Shown: one piece after another, positions 52,284 to 62,447 of the stretch
Position numbering within the stretch: position 1 is the first letter of the stretch
How the letters are laid out: every line of letters begins with the position of its first letter
From: Eubacterium sp.
Lineage (GTDB): Bacteria; Bacillota; Clostridia; Lachnospirales; Lachnospiraceae
Assembly: GCA_017965495.1 (NCBI GenBank)
Contig: JAGCPW010000044.1
Span: 59,859-123,858, forward strand
Reading direction: 5' to 3'
Length of the DNA: 64,000 nucleotides
The notes under the pieces: model-generated
The model's input: the letters and a program-made list of their open reading frames with translations, nothing else
Told to the model about the DNA's origin: nothing
The model's database searches: none
Program-made: the position numbers and the translations under genes

Positions 52284-55200
52284 AGAACAAAAAAGAGTAA
52301 TTAATACGAGTGGAAAAGACATATTAGTAGCTGCCGGAGCTGGTTCTGGTAAGACTGCTGTATTAGTCGAGCGCATTATTAAGAAGGTAACTGACCCTGA
52401 TCATCCAGTCGATATTGACAGATTTTTGATAGTTACATTTACTAAGGCTGCCGCAGCGCAGATGAGAGAAAAGATCAGAGAAAAACTTTATGAACTATCA
52501 TATAAAAATCCTACGGATGAAAACCTAAAGAGACAGTTGTCTTTAGTTCATACTGCCAACATTTCTACCATTGACAGCTTCGCCAAAAAAGTAGTTTCCA
52601 CTAACTTTGAAAAGCTCGATATAGATCCAAGTTTTAGATTGATGGAGCAGGAAGAGTCTGACTTGCTCTTAGAAGATTGTATCGATGAGACAGTGGATGA
52701 AATGTATGTAGAGGGCAATCAAGATTTCTTGGATGCTATGTCTCAGTTGGCAAAGGGAGATGTTTCTACTGATGTAGTAAATAAAGTATCTATTATAGTT
52801 AAAAAGGCTAAAAACCAAGAGTATCCTGCTAAGTGGTTGGCAGATGCTATTGATAGAAACTATTCAGAGACAGAAGAGGACTTTAATCAAAAAGAGTTTG
52901 TTAAGAGAACTATTGATGACTTTGAAAAATATAAAGACTTTAGTGATGATTTGTGGACAGCTCTCAATGATGTAGAAGAAAATGAAACACCTACTCAATT
53001 GACAGTTGAAGTAATAGATCAAATTAAAAGTATTTTACCTAATCTAGAGGCAGCTTCCACATATAGTGAGTATCGTGATGCCATTTTATCTTACGGTGAA
53101 ATAAAGAGATCGAAACAGTCTTTTGATGATTTTAAAGAGCAACATAATAAGTTGTTAGCATACATACAAAGTTTTGTTGGCGATAATAAAAAGTCAAAGT
53201 ATTTCCCTTCTTTAGAAGAAGCTATGGCAGATGTTAATAAGAGTCAAAAAACTGCTAATGTCTTGCTTGAGATAGCCATTAAGTCATTTGAAAAATGTAT
53301 GAAAGAAAAGAAACGCATTTGTGCTTATGACTTTAGTGATGTAGCTCACTTTGCCATAGAAGTTCTTTGTGTGCCGGGAGAGAATGGACCTACTGCCAGT
53401 GATACAGCAAAGAAGATGGCAGAAGGCTTTGAAGAGATACTAATTGATGAGTATCAAGATAGTAACTATATCCAGGAATATATGTTGTTTGCTTTGTCTA
53501 AGGGACAAGGTATTAACAACGTATTTATGGTGGGTGATATAAAACAGAGTATTTATCGTTTTAGATCTGCAGAACCTAAGATTTTCCTTGAAAAGCTTAA
53601 TGACTTTGAAGAAGAAAATGATGAACATACAAGAATTATCCTTGATAGAAACTTCCGTAGTAGACCAGAAGTAATTGAATTCACGAACCTTATTTTCAAT
53701 GAGATTATGAATAAAGATGTAGGTGGAATTAACTACAAAGATGGTCAGAAGTTAGTTCAAGGTGCTAAGAATTATAATGAATCTTTAAACGGCGGTGAAC
53801 AGGACAATAAATCAGAACTTATTTGCGTTCCTAGTCAGGATGGTATTTCGAGACACGAGGTAGAAGCTAACATCATCGCAAAGAAGATTCTCAATATGAT
53901 GAATGAAAAGACTGGCCTAAAGATTACTGATGAGAAAGCCAAAAAAAGATCGTTGAGATATAACGATATAGTTATTTTGACAAGATATCCTAAGAATGTA
54001 GTTGATACATACTTAAGGGTTTTGGAAGAGTACGGAATTCCAGTGTACGGTGAGAAGAGAGATGGTTTCTATGAATCTAGCGAGATTAAATGTATTCTAG
54101 ATTTCTTGTCAGTTATAGATAACCCTATGCAAGACATTCCTTTGGCGGGAGTGATGACTAGTGCGTTCTATCAATTTGACGAGAGCGAACTCGGCTATAT
54201 TAGACTAGTACAAAAGGATGGTACTTTTTATGAGGCAGTAAATAAGTATGCTGAAGATGGCACAGACCAAGAGTTGAAAGATAAAGTAAAATCATTCTTG
54301 GATTCTCTTAAGGACTACAGAGAAAAAGTTAAATACATGTCAGTATATGAGTTTATAAACTATTTCTTAGATTCAAGTCATTTTGATTTGTATGTTAGAA
54401 GTTTGCCTGCAGGTACTAAGCGTATTCTCAATGTGGATATGCTTAAAGAGATTGCGTATAAATATGAGAATTCGTCTTACAGATCGCTATTCAATTTTGT
54501 GCGTTATGTAAATAAGAGTATCGATAATAATAAGGAGATAGGCGAGGCATCCAACGTACATGAAGATGATAATGTAGTTAGAATAACAAGTATTCACCAG
54601 AGTAAGGGTCTTGAGTATCCAGTGGTAATACTATCCAATGTGGCTCCTGGCGCTAGAGGTGGAAATAAAGAAAGCAACTATTTAGTAAATAGCGATGGTG
54701 ATATTGGACTTGATGTTTTAGATACTGAAAACAAGACTAAGACAGACACATTGCTTGAAAGATATATTGTTAAAACCGAAGATGAGCAAGACAAAGCAGA
54801 AGAACTTAGACTTCTCTATGTTGCGATGACTAGAGCAAAAGAGAAACTAGTTATCACTGCAATTAAGCTTGCAAAAAAAATAGAGAAAAAAGACTTTAAA
54901 CCTATAAACAATGCAAACAAAAAGGATGCAATACTTAAAACTTCTGATTTTTATCAAATGATTGCGCCAGTTTTGGGTACTGAGATTTATGATGAAGTGC
55001 CAGAATTAATAGATCATGAAAGCAACCCTGAGAAGATAAACAAAAAGTATTACAGGGTTGAAATGTATCCTACCATAGAGAGTTATCCATTTGTCGGTTT
55101 AGCGGAAGATGAGTCTATGGATGATTTGAAGTTAAAGTCTGATGAAGAAATAACTAATAAGATAATTGAGAACTTTGATTATAAGTATGACTATAAGAAA

Positions 55201-55869
55201 GAAGCCAAACTTCGTGCTAAGATGAGTGTTACTGAAATTAAACGACGCTTGAATGGTGAGTTTGTGGATGAAGATGCAGAGTACTTTATTCCAAATAGAA
55301 GCACAAAGGGTAAGCCTAACTTTGTTGAGCAAGAAGATGTAGGATTAACAGGTGCAGATTTAGGTAACGCTTACCATAAGGTTTTTGAACTGCTAGATTA
55401 TTCTAAAGATATAACTGATAAATCAGTGGTTAAAGACTTCTTGGATGATTTAGTTAGCAATAATAAATTAACAGAAGAAGAGAGAGGATCCATAGAAGAA
55501 GAAAAGGTTACTCAGTTTGCAAAGAGTAGTATTGGACAACGAATGAAAGCTGCCTTTGATAGAAATGAACTATACCGCGAGCGCAAATTCTTACTTCAAG
55601 TGGATGGTAAGTTTATAGAAGAAGTTCAAGGCATTGAGACTGATGAGACTATGATAGTTCAGGGTATTATTGATGCTTGCTTTGTGGAAGATGGCAAGTA
55701 TGTAATTGTGGATTACAAAACAGATAATGTTGATAGCGCAGATAAATTAGTAGATGAGTATAAGGGACAGCTCAATGTTTATGAAAAAGCAGTAAAAGAA
55801 ATAACTGGCAAAGATGTGTCAGATAAGATTATTTATTCTGTAACATTAGGAAAGGAAAAAGAAGTATGA
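52261..55869 (+). CDS. addA: ATP-dependent helicase/nuclease subunit A
   Basis: 1202-residue UvrD-type helicase with a C-terminal nuclease. Walker A is VAAGAGSGKTAVLVERI, Walker B ILIDEYQDSNYIQ, followed by GDIKQSIYRFRSA, LDRNFRSR and ITSIHQSKGLEYPVV, and the nuclease motif IVDYKTDN near the end. ATG 52261 (MAQIPWTKEQK) matches the family start and has GGAGAAG upstream; an in-frame TTG four codons earlier is rejected. With AddB it replaces RecBCD in recombination repair. Confidence 0.95.
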   Translation: MAQIPWTKEQKRVINTSGKDILVAAGAGSGKTAVLVERIIKKVTDPDHPVDIDRFLIVTFTKAAAAQMREKIREKLYELSYKNPTDENLKRQLSLVHTANISTIDSFAKKVVSTNFEKLDIDPSFRLMEQEESDLLLEDCIDETVDEMYVEGNQDFLDAMSQLAKGDVSTDVVNKVSIIVKKAKNQEYPAKWLADAIDRNYSETEEDFNQKEFVKRTIDDFEKYKDFSDDLWTALNDVEENETPTQLTVEVIDQIKSILPNLEAASTYSEYRDAILSYGEIKRSKQSFDDFKEQHNKLLAYIQSFVGDNKKSKYFPSLEEAMADVNKSQKTANVLLEIAIKSFEKCMKEKKRICAYDFSDVAHFAIEVLCVPGENGPTASDTAKKMAEGFEEILIDEYQDSNYIQEYMLFALSKGQGINNVFMVGDIKQSIYRFRSAEPKIFLEKLNDFEEENDEHTRIILDRNFRSRPEVIEFTNLIFNEIMNKDVGGINYKDGQKLVQGAKNYNESLNGGEQDNKSELICVPSQDGISRHEVEANIIAKKILNMMNEKTGLKITDEKAKKRSLRYNDIVILTRYPKNVVDTYLRVLEEYGIPVYGEKRDGFYESSEIKCILDFLSVIDNPMQDIPLAGVMTSAFYQFDESELGYIRLVQKDGTFYEAVNKYAEDGTDQELKDKVKSFLDSLKDYREKVKYMSVYEFINYFLDSSHFDLYVRSLPAGTKRILNVDMLKEIAYKYENSSYRSLFNFVRYVNKSIDNNKEIGEASNVHEDDNVVRITSIHQSKGLEYPVVILSNVAPGARGGNKESNYLVNSDGDIGLDVLDTENKTKTDTLLERYIVKTEDEQDKAEELRLLYVAMTRAKEKLVITAIKLAKKIEKKDFKPINNANKKDAILKTSDFYQMIAPVLGTEIYDEVPELIDHESNPEKINKKYYRVEMYPTIESYPFVGLAEDESMDDLKLKSDEEITNKIIENFDYKYDYKKEAKLRAKMSVTEIKRRLNGEFVDEDAEYFIPNRSTKGKPNFVEQEDVGLTGADLGNAYHKVFELLDYSKDITDKSVVKDFLDDLVSNNKLTEEERGSIEEEKVTQFAKSSIGQRMKAAFDRNELYRERKFLLQVDGKFIEEVQGIETDETMIVQGIIDACFVEDGKYVIVDYKTDNVDSADKLVDEYKGQLNVYEKAVKEITGKDVSDKIIYSVTLGKEKEV

Positions 55870-56879
55870 TATTTCCAAAACATATAGAAAAAGGTGACAT
55901 TATAGGAGTATGTGCTCCATCAGGTGGTGTCACAGAAGACATTAAAATAAAGCGCACAAAAAACGGTGCACTAAATCTTAGAAATGCCGGATATGAAGTG
56001 GCATTTTCCGATAGTGTGTTTAAAGCAGATGAGAGAGGTGTTAGTGCTAGTGGTGAAACACGTGCTGATGAGTTTAATGCGTTCTTAAAGAATGACAATG
56101 TAAGTGCGATAGTTTCTGCAGGTGGTGGAGACTTCTTATTTGAGATGTTAGAGTATGTGGATTGGGAAGCTTTGAAGCAGAATCCTAAATGGTTCCAAGG
56201 GTATTCTGATAATATGACATTACTTTATCCGATTGTTACTAAGTGTGATATAGCTGCGGTTTATGGTTGTGGCATTAGAGAGTTTGGAATGCAGCCTTGG
56301 GAGAAATGTGTAAAGGATTCTCTAGGTGTTCTAGATGGAAGTGTTTCAAAACTTGATTCATACGATTTCCACGAGACTGAGAGACATGAATATGTGACTG
56401 GTCTAGAGGGTTATTTTAACGATCAAGAAACGATATGGGTAAATGGAAAAGATGAAGAGAAGGTCGAAATGTCAGGAAGATTACTTGGAGGTTGTCTTGA
56501 CGTTTTAGTTTTCCTTATTGGCACTAAATATGATGGAACAAAAGACTTTATCCAGAAATATGCTGATGATGGAATTGTTTGGGCATTAGAGAGTTTTGCC
56601 ATGGCAGATGTGGATATGGTTACGCGTCTATGGCAGATGAAAGAATTAGGCTACTTTGAAAATGCAAAAGGATTTGTCTTTGGAAGACCTTGTATGTATG
56701 AGCATTGGACTTATGATGAGTACAAAGATGCTGTTATGTCAATTTTAGGAGATTTAGATGTGCCAGTGATCTTTGACGCGGACTTAGGTCATATGGGCCC
56801 ACAGTTCCCTTGGATTATGGGCGCAAAAGCTAAAGTGACATCAGCAGGTGGAAAAGGCACATTAGAATACCTGGACTAA
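55866..56879 (+). CDS. S66-family LD-carboxypeptidase/MccF-like serine peptidase
   Basis: 337 residues, cytoplasmic (no signal peptide). Family landmarks are GVCAPSGGV near the N-terminus, AIVSAGGGDF, the nucleophile Ser114 in QGYSDNMTLL, GRLLGGCLDVL, a Glu in WALESF and the His in DLGHMGPQFPW. Relatives cleave the L,D-peptide bond of muropeptide tetrapeptides during recycling or inactivate microcin C-like peptides; the sequence alone does not decide. It overlaps addA in ATGA form, so it is translated from the same message. Confidence 0.88.
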   Translation: MIFPKHIEKGDIIGVCAPSGGVTEDIKIKRTKNGALNLRNAGYEVAFSDSVFKADERGVSASGETRADEFNAFLKNDNVSAIVSAGGGDFLFEMLEYVDWEALKQNPKWFQGYSDNMTLLYPIVTKCDIAAVYGCGIREFGMQPWEKCVKDSLGVLDGSVSKLDSYDFHETERHEYVTGLEGYFNDQETIWVNGKDEEKVEMSGRLLGGCLDVLVFLIGTKYDGTKDFIQKYADDGIVWALESFAMADVDMVTRLWQMKELGYFENAKGFVFGRPCMYEHWTYDEYKDAVMSILGDLDVPVIFDADLGHMGPQFPWIMGAKAKVTSAGGKGTLEYLD

Positions 56880-56883
56880 TTTA

Positions 56884-56912
56884 TTGAATACAATTTAAAA
56901 TTATATTAAAAT
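56884..56912 (+). promoter_or_regulatory. Promoter of the first two-component system
   Basis: TTGAAT (56884-56889), 17-base spacer, TAAAAT (56907-56912), upstream of a GGAGGT ribosome site (56945-56950). Confidence 0.6.
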
Positions 56913-56954
56913 AATAATGATAGAGAGTACGGAATAAAAAATGTGGAGGTTGTT

Positions 56955-57656
56955 ATGAGCAAAACCATATTAATAGTAGAAGATAATGATAAGCTTAGAA
57001 AAACCGTTAAGGAGTTTTTGGAGTTTAATGATTATCTAGTTTTAGAAGCAGTGGACGGCGAAGAAGGTGTCGCACAGTTCGAGGAGTATATTGAAGATAT
57101 TGATTTGGTTCTTCTAGACATTATGCTTCCTGGAATTGACGGACAAGATGTGCTAAAGAAGATTCGTGAAGTATCCACTGTCCCTGTCATTATGATGACA
57201 GCTAAGTCAGGTGATGTTGAACAGATTAAGAGCTTTAGCAATGGTGTGGATGACTACATTAAGAAACCATTCCAGTTAATGGTATTGAAAGCTCGTATCG
57301 ATGCTATCTTTAAACGTGCATCACATGTTCCAACAGGTCACATTGAAGAGAAGTTAGAGCCTATTGAAGCTGGAAAACTCAAACTAGATGTCACTTCTAG
57401 AAAGGCTTATATTAATGGTAAGTTAATGCCTACCACCCCTAAGGAATTTGATATTCTAGTTTACTTAGCTGAGAATGAAAGTGTGGCTCTTAAACGTGAA
57501 CAGATTTTGGATGCTGTTTGGGGACAGGATTACGACGGAACATTTAGAACTGTCGATACTGTAATCAAACAGATAAGAAATAAAATGGGCAAGAAGTGTC
57601 CATACATTAGATCAATTTACGGCGTAGGCTATATTTTTGAGGTAAATGATGATTAA
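56955..57656 (+). CDS. OmpR-family response regulator (system 1)
   Basis: 233 residues: receiver domain with acidic pair EDND, phospho-acceptor Asp55 in LVLLDIMLPG, Thr/Lys switch residues MMTAKSG and DDYIKKPF, then a winged-helix DNA-binding domain (EFDILVYLAENESVALKREQ to YIRSIYGVGYIFE). ATG 56955 with GGAGGT upstream is the start; GTG 56943 is rejected. It overlaps its kinase gene by 11 bases. Target genes unknown. Confidence 0.93.
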   Translation: MSKTILIVEDNDKLRKTVKEFLEFNDYLVLEAVDGEEGVAQFEEYIEDIDLVLLDIMLPGIDGQDVLKKIREVSTVPVIMMTAKSGDVEQIKSFSNGVDDYIKKPFQLMVLKARIDAIFKRASHVPTGHIEEKLEPIEAGKLKLDVTSRKAYINGKLMPTTPKEFDILVYLAENESVALKREQILDAVWGQDYDGTFRTVDTVIKQIRNKMGKKCPYIRSIYGVGYIFEVNDD

Positions 57657-59082
57657 AACTATTAGAGGACGAATGGTCATACTGATGACGCTAACTATCT
57701 TAGTGTTAACTGTGGCCATTTTTTCTGTTTTCGCTTTGTTTGCAGATGACTATTATTACTCAAGAAAAAAGGGAATGATTTCAGATGCATACAAAAAGTT
57801 AGAGAAGACAGATGTTTTAACTTTAAATGAAAATAATGAACCTATTTCACAATATGAAGATGAGCGTATCACCTTTATTATTTGTAATAGTAGTTTTGAG
57901 CGTGTCTATGTTACCAAGATGGAAAAGAAGCCTATAGATGCGCAGACTCGTATTGCGAACGATATAGTTGCAAACTTAAGATCTTTTTCTTATAAATACA
58001 AAAGCAAAGAGACAAGCAAAAGAATAGTAGGATATGGAAAGAAACTTCAGGATGATGAAGATTACTACATCTACATTTACGAGAGTAAAGAGGCCACTAG
58101 CATATTCTTTAACTACTATAGATGGTTCTTCTTTATAGTGGGTGTGTTTGTACTAGTGGCAGGAATTTTGATTTCTCTATATATAGCTAGTCGTTTGACT
58201 CGTCCTATAAGGAAGATTGAGCAAGCTGCTAGTAAAGCTGTTAGTAGTGGATATTCTTTGAATGTAGAGACTAAGCACGATTTTAAAGAAGTGGATTCTT
58301 TGGCTAACAGCATTAACAATATGCTTACACAGATTAGAAATCAGATGACCGATTTGCAGGATGAGTTAAGTAATCAAACTCTTGCAGAAGAAGAGAGACG
58401 TGTGTTTATCAATAATGTTTCACACGAACTTAAAACTCCTTTGGCGGTGATCTCTAGTCAGATAGAAATGCTTGACTTGATAGACGATGATGAGAAGAGA
58501 AAAGAATACATCAAATCTATTACAGAAGAGACTGACAGAATGACTGACATGATTAACGACATGATAGTTATGTATGCCACAAAGAGTAACGAGAAAGAAT
58601 TCGCTATCGAAGAAACTGATGTGGCCGAGTTGGTTTGTGATACTCTTGGCAATTACGAAGAATTGTTTGAAGATAGAGAAATAGAAGTGGAACAAGATTA
58701 TGACGAAGACTGTATCGCTAGAGTTAACACTAGGTATATTTCGCAGGCGGTTAGTAATTATATTTCAAATGCTATCAAGCATTGCAAAACGCCAGGCAAA
58801 ATAGTAGTTAGAGTTAAAAATAGTAGCGACAGCATTCGTATAGAAGTTGGAAATAACGGTGATCCAGTACCAGACAAATACAAAGACAAGATTTGGGATA
58901 TGTTCTACTCGAAAGATGACAAGAATAAGAGAAACAAGATGAAGAGTAGCGGAATCGGTCTTTCCATTGTTAAGAGTGTGATGGAAGTCCACAATGGAGA
59001 TTACGGATTTGATAATGTGGACGATGGAGTGGTATTTTGGATGGACATTCCAAAGAACATTAATGAATACACTAACGAATAG
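57646..59082 (+). CDS. Membrane sensor histidine kinase (system 1)
   Basis: 478 residues: membrane helix at about 10-31, an extracellular sensor region of about 120 residues, a second helix at about 160-183, HAMP linker, and HisKA with phospho-acceptor His260 in NNVSHELKTPLAV. The ATPase domain follows, with N box NYISNAIKHC, and GSSGIGLSIVK-type G box seen as SSGIGLSIVKSVM. An alternative ATG at 57649 differs by one residue. Signal unknown. It is followed by a terminator and tmRNA. Confidence 0.92.
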   Translation: MMIKTIRGRMVILMTLTILVLTVAIFSVFALFADDYYYSRKKGMISDAYKKLEKTDVLTLNENNEPISQYEDERITFIICNSSFERVYVTKMEKKPIDAQTRIANDIVANLRSFSYKYKSKETSKRIVGYGKKLQDDEDYYIYIYESKEATSIFFNYYRWFFFIVGVFVLVAGILISLYIASRLTRPIRKIEQAASKAVSSGYSLNVETKHDFKEVDSLANSINNMLTQIRNQMTDLQDELSNQTLAEEERRVFINNVSHELKTPLAVISSQIEMLDLIDDDEKRKEYIKSITEETDRMTDMINDMIVMYATKSNEKEFAIEETDVAELVCDTLGNYEELFEDREIEVEQDYDEDCIARVNTRYISQAVSNYISNAIKHCKTPGKIVVRVKNSSDSIRIEVGNNGDPVPDKYKDKIWDMFYSKDDKNKRNKMKSSGIGLSIVKSVMEVHNGDYGFDNVDDGVVFWMDIPKNINEYTNE

Positions 59083-59106
59083 TGAAGAAATAATGAAAAA
59101 GAACTT

Positions 59107-59147
59107 GACCTATACTAACTATCGCGTTAGTATAGGTCTTGCATTTT
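59107..59147 (+). terminator. Intrinsic terminator before tmRNA
   Basis: Perfect 13-bp stem GACCTATACTAAC / GTTAGTATAGGTC with a TATCGC loop and an interrupted T-tract (TTGCATTTT). Confidence 0.82.
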
Positions 59148-59170
59148 GATAATTACATATCAACCAGTAA

Positions 59171-59515
59171 GGGCTAGTACTGGTTTCGACAGGGATTTGG
59201 AAACTGGGGAAGCGAGTCGTATGGAATGCGTTAAATGCCAATTTTAAATTTAAACGCTGATAAAAAATTAGCATTTGCTGCGTAATTAATTCGTAGCGAT
59301 CTGACTTTAATGCACCTACACTTTAATTTCAGGTTTTATGTTTTTGTAGGAAACGACAAATGCTTTCGCTTCAAAGCATTTGGGCGTATCTAGAAGCTAC
59401 CTATTTCACTTGGGTGTCTATCTCCGTTTGAGATGGGGAATGTTAATGATAGACTACACTCGTAGAAGCACAGCGGAAGAATTTTTGGACGTGGGTTCAA
59501 CTCCCACCTAGTCCA
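59171..59515 (+). ncRNA. ssrA: Transfer-messenger RNA (tmRNA)
   Basis: Rescues stalled ribosomes and tags truncated proteins. The tRNA-like part is made by GGGCTAG (59171-59177) pairing with CTAGTCC (59508-59514, one G-U pair), with the TGGTTTCGAC D-arm segment and the T-arm GTGGGTTCAACTCCCAC. The tag frame is GCT at 59256 to TAA at 59283-59285, reading ADKKLAFAA, with TAAAC before the resume codon. The 3' end reads ACTA after the stem, so CCA is not encoded and must be added. Length about 345 nt is normal. SmpB is not in the window. Confidence 0.93.
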
Positions 59516-59518
59516 CTA

Positions 59519-59553
59519 AAATAAGCACATCATTATAGATGTGCTTATTTTTA
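59519..59553 (+). terminator. Intrinsic terminator of ssrA
   Basis: 13-bp stem AAATAAGCACATC / GATGTGCTTATTT with an ATTATA loop and a T tail, immediately after the tmRNA 3' end. Confidence 0.9.
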
Positions 59554-59639
59554 TGTTATAATCTAGTAGTTGGTGTTCATATAATAAACACATTTTTAGA
59601 AGATAATATCTACTAGATAAACATACGGAGGATAAAACT

Positions 59640-60314
59640 ATGGCAGATTTAAAAATTCTGGTAGTAGATGATGAAGCTAGAATGAGAAAGTTGGTAAAAG
59701 ACTTTCTCACTAGAAAAGATTATATAGTAAAAGAAGCGGCCGACGGAGAAGAGGCTATCGATATCTTTGTCGAGGATAATGATATAGATCTTATTATCCT
59801 CGATGTTATGATGCCAAAAATGGACGGCTGGGAAGTGTGCAAGGAGATTAGAAAGATTTCTAAAGTTCCTATCATTATGCTTACCGCCAAAGGAGAAGAA
59901 AGTGATGAACTTCTTGGTTTTGAACTGGGAGTAGATGAGTATATTTCAAAGCCATTTAGTCCAAAGATTTTGGTGGCAAGAGTAGATGCTATTTTACGAA
60001 GAACTAATAATCTTGATGGAGACCAGATTTTGAAGGCTGGCGATATTGAGATTAACCAGGCTGCTCACACAGTTACAGTTAAGGGCAAGCCCGTTGAACT
60101 AAGTTTTAAGGAGTTTGAACTTCTTGAATACTTTATTACAAATAAAGGTATCGCACTTTCTCGTGAGAATATTCTAAACAATGTTTGGAATTACGATTAC
60201 TTTGGCGATGCCAGAACTATTGATACACACGTTAAAAAACTCCGCGCCAAATTAGGCGACTGTGGAGATTACATCCAGACTATTTGGGGAATGGGGTATA
60301 AATTTGAAGTCTAA
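59640..60314 (+). CDS. OmpR-family response regulator (system 2)
   Basis: 224 residues: receiver with DDEAR acidic pocket, phospho-acceptor Asp55 in LIILDVMMPKMDGWE, switch MLTAKGEE and DEYISKPF, then a winged-helix output domain ending YIQTIWGMGYKFEV. An ACGGAGG site precedes the ATG. It belongs to the same subfamily as the regulator at 56955 but is not a recent duplicate. Overlaps the next kinase gene. Confidence 0.93.
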   Translation: MADLKILVVDDEARMRKLVKDFLTRKDYIVKEAADGEEAIDIFVEDNDIDLIILDVMMPKMDGWEVCKEIRKISKVPIIMLTAKGEESDELLGFELGVDEYISKPFSPKILVARVDAILRRTNNLDGDQILKAGDIEINQAAHTVTVKGKPVELSFKEFELLEYFITNKGIALSRENILNNVWNYDYFGDARTIDTHVKKLRAKLGDCGDYIQTIWGMGYKFEV

Positions 60315-61824
60315 AGAAGAACGAAAAACTAATAGGACCGTCCCAATAACAAAGTCTATTTCTACTAAATTGACTTTTCTTATTGTGGCAGTGATGCTTT
60401 TGTCTGTTATAGCTGCAGGCGTTTTTGGGAAGCTCTTTTTAGAGAAATATTACACTAAGCAAAAGCAGTCTGCAGTCAAACAAGTTTATAAGACATTTGA
60501 TAATGTCGTGAAGAAAGACCCGGCCTTTAGTGAGTCCGAAGATATTCAAGAGTTGAATAGCATTTTGGAAAAGACTGGTGCTAGTGCAATTGTAATTAAT
60601 AATAGTGGAACTGCGCTTTACACATATGGCTCAGAGGTTCCACTTCGCCAAAGATGGCGTGATTTAGTTTTTGGCTTTGGTGATGATAAGAGATATAAAT
60701 CAGCAGTTGTTGAGAAGAACAATGAATATAATCTTTTGTATACAGAAGATCCATCAGCCAAGACCTATCATTATGAATTAGTATCTGAACTATCGAACGA
60801 AAGTGATTTGGTGGTTCGTCTTTCTGTCGAGAACTTCAAAGAAAGCTTAAGCATTACTAATCATTTCTATGCTGGACTTGCAATAGTGATGATTATCATT
60901 ATTACAGTGATTATGATTATCCTAACTAGAAGGTATACAATTCCTATGCTTCAGCTTGCATCTATTTCTAAGAAGATGTCTGAATTGGATTTTGATGTTA
61001 AGTATGAGGGAAGTCATGATGATGAGCTAGGAGTTCTTGGCGATAGTATGAATGAGATGTCTGAAAAGTTAGAGAGTACTATCACAGAACTTAAGACTGC
61101 TAACTTGGAACTAGAAAAAGATATTAAGCAAAAAGAAGAAGTGGATGAACTTAGAAAAGAGTTTATCTCAAATGTTTCTCACGAACTTAAGACACCAATC
61201 GCTCTTATTCAAGGATACGCTGAAGGATTGAATGAGGGAATAAGTGATAATCCAGAGGATATTAAATATTACAGTGAAGTAATTATGGATGAGTCTAATA
61301 AGCTAAATAAAATGGTTCAAAAGCTTATGACTCTAAATCAAATTGAGTTTGGAAGCGTTAATCTAAATATTGAAAGATTTGATATAGTAGAAGTTATTAA
61401 CACATTAGTTTCAAGAAGACAGATTTTGTCGGAGAAAGATAATGTGGATGTGGAAGTTATTGCTCCTGATAAACAATATGTTTGGGGCGACGAATTCTAC
61501 ATAGAAGAAGTCATTACAAACTATTTAAACAATGCCGTTAACCATGTCGATGATAACCGCATCATTAAGGTGCAAGTGACTGAAAATAATGGTATAGTAA
61601 GAGTGTCGGTTTTTAACTCAGGAAAGCCTATCCCAAAGGAAGAGTTAGATAATATCTGGGTTAAATTCTATAAGATTGATAAGGCAAGAACTAGAGAATA
61701 CGGTGGAAGTGGTATTGGACTTTCTATCGTAAAAGCCATAATGGATAATCACGAGCAAGAATGCGGTGTAATTAACCACGAAGATGGCGTGGAATTCTGG
61801 TTCGAGCTTGATTCTAAAAACTAG
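60304..61824 (+). CDS. Membrane sensor histidine kinase (system 2)
   Basis: 506 residues if started at TTG 60304, which has GGGG seven to eight bases upstream and overlaps the regulator by 11 bases; GTG 60262 would add 14 residues that merely mirror the regulator end. Helix one at about 20-42, extracellular sensor region, helix two at about 190-215, HAMP, a coiled coil, then HisKA with His293 in SNVSHELKTPIAL. The ATPase domain has NYLNNAVNHV and GGSGIGLSIVKAIM. Signal unknown. Confidence 0.9.
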   Translation: MKSKEERKTNRTVPITKSISTKLTFLIVAVMLLSVIAAGVFGKLFLEKYYTKQKQSAVKQVYKTFDNVVKKDPAFSESEDIQELNSILEKTGASAIVINNSGTALYTYGSEVPLRQRWRDLVFGFGDDKRYKSAVVEKNNEYNLLYTEDPSAKTYHYELVSELSNESDLVVRLSVENFKESLSITNHFYAGLAIVMIIIITVIMIILTRRYTIPMLQLASISKKMSELDFDVKYEGSHDDELGVLGDSMNEMSEKLESTITELKTANLELEKDIKQKEEVDELRKEFISNVSHELKTPIALIQGYAEGLNEGISDNPEDIKYYSEVIMDESNKLNKMVQKLMTLNQIEFGSVNLNIERFDIVEVINTLVSRRQILSEKDNVDVEVIAPDKQYVWGDEFYIEEVITNYLNNAVNHVDDNRIIKVQVTENNGIVRVSVFNSGKPIPKEELDNIWVKFYKIDKARTREYGGSGIGLSIVKAIMDNHEQECGVINHEDGVEFWFELDSKN

Positions 61825-61833
61825 AGGAAGATT

Positions 61834-62439
61834 ATGATTGCAATTATTGATTATGATGCAGGAAATATTCATAGTGTAAAGAATGCCTTCGATTTTATTG
61901 GCGAGGAAACTGTGACCACAAGAGATCCTAGTGAGATCTTGGCCGCAGACAAAGTTGTTTTGCCAGGAGTCGGAGCTTTTGGTGACGCTATGGATAAGTT
62001 AAAAGAATATAAACTAGTGAATACTATCTACGATGTGGTAGAGAGTAAAAAACCTATGCTTGCTATTTGTCTTGGACTTCAACTTTTGTTTGAGGAAAGT
62101 GAAGAGTCTCCAGGCAAGACAGGTCTTGGTATAGTACAAGGTGAAGTATTGCATATCCCAGATCAAGTTGGCTTTAAGATTCCACACATCGGTTGGAATT
62201 CACTCGACCTTTCAAATGATGGAAGATTGTTTAAGGGAATGGAAAACCCTTATGTTTATTTCGTCCATTCTTACTATGCAAAAGCCAAGGATGATGGCGT
62301 GGTTACTGCATCCACAGATTACATTACGCAGATGCACACATCCATTGAGCAAGATAATATTTTTGCTTGCCAGTTCCATCCAGAGAAGAGTGGAGATGTA
62401 GGAATACAGATATTAAAGAATTTTGTTGATATAAAGTAG
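61834..62439 (+). CDS. hisH: Imidazole glycerol phosphate synthase, glutaminase subunit
   Basis: Supplies ammonia from glutamine to HisF. The 201 residues of this class I amidotransferase begin [15 protein letters not shown], with the nucleophile Cys in [11 protein letters not shown] and the His/Glu pair in CQFHPEKSG. hisF follows after 8 bases. No other his genes are in the window, so the histidine pathway is split in this genome. Confidence 0.96.
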   Translation: MIAIIDYDAGNIHSVKNAFDFIGEETVTTRDPSEILAADKVVLPGVGAFGDAMDKLKEYKLVNTIYDVVESKKPMLAICLGLQLLFEESEESPGKTGLGIVQGEVLHIPDQVGFKIPHIGWNSLDLSNDGRLFKGMENPYVYFVHSYYAKAKDDGVVTASTDYITQMHTSIEQDNIFACQFHPEKSGDVGIQILKNFVDIK

Positions 62440-62447
62440 GAGATAAA

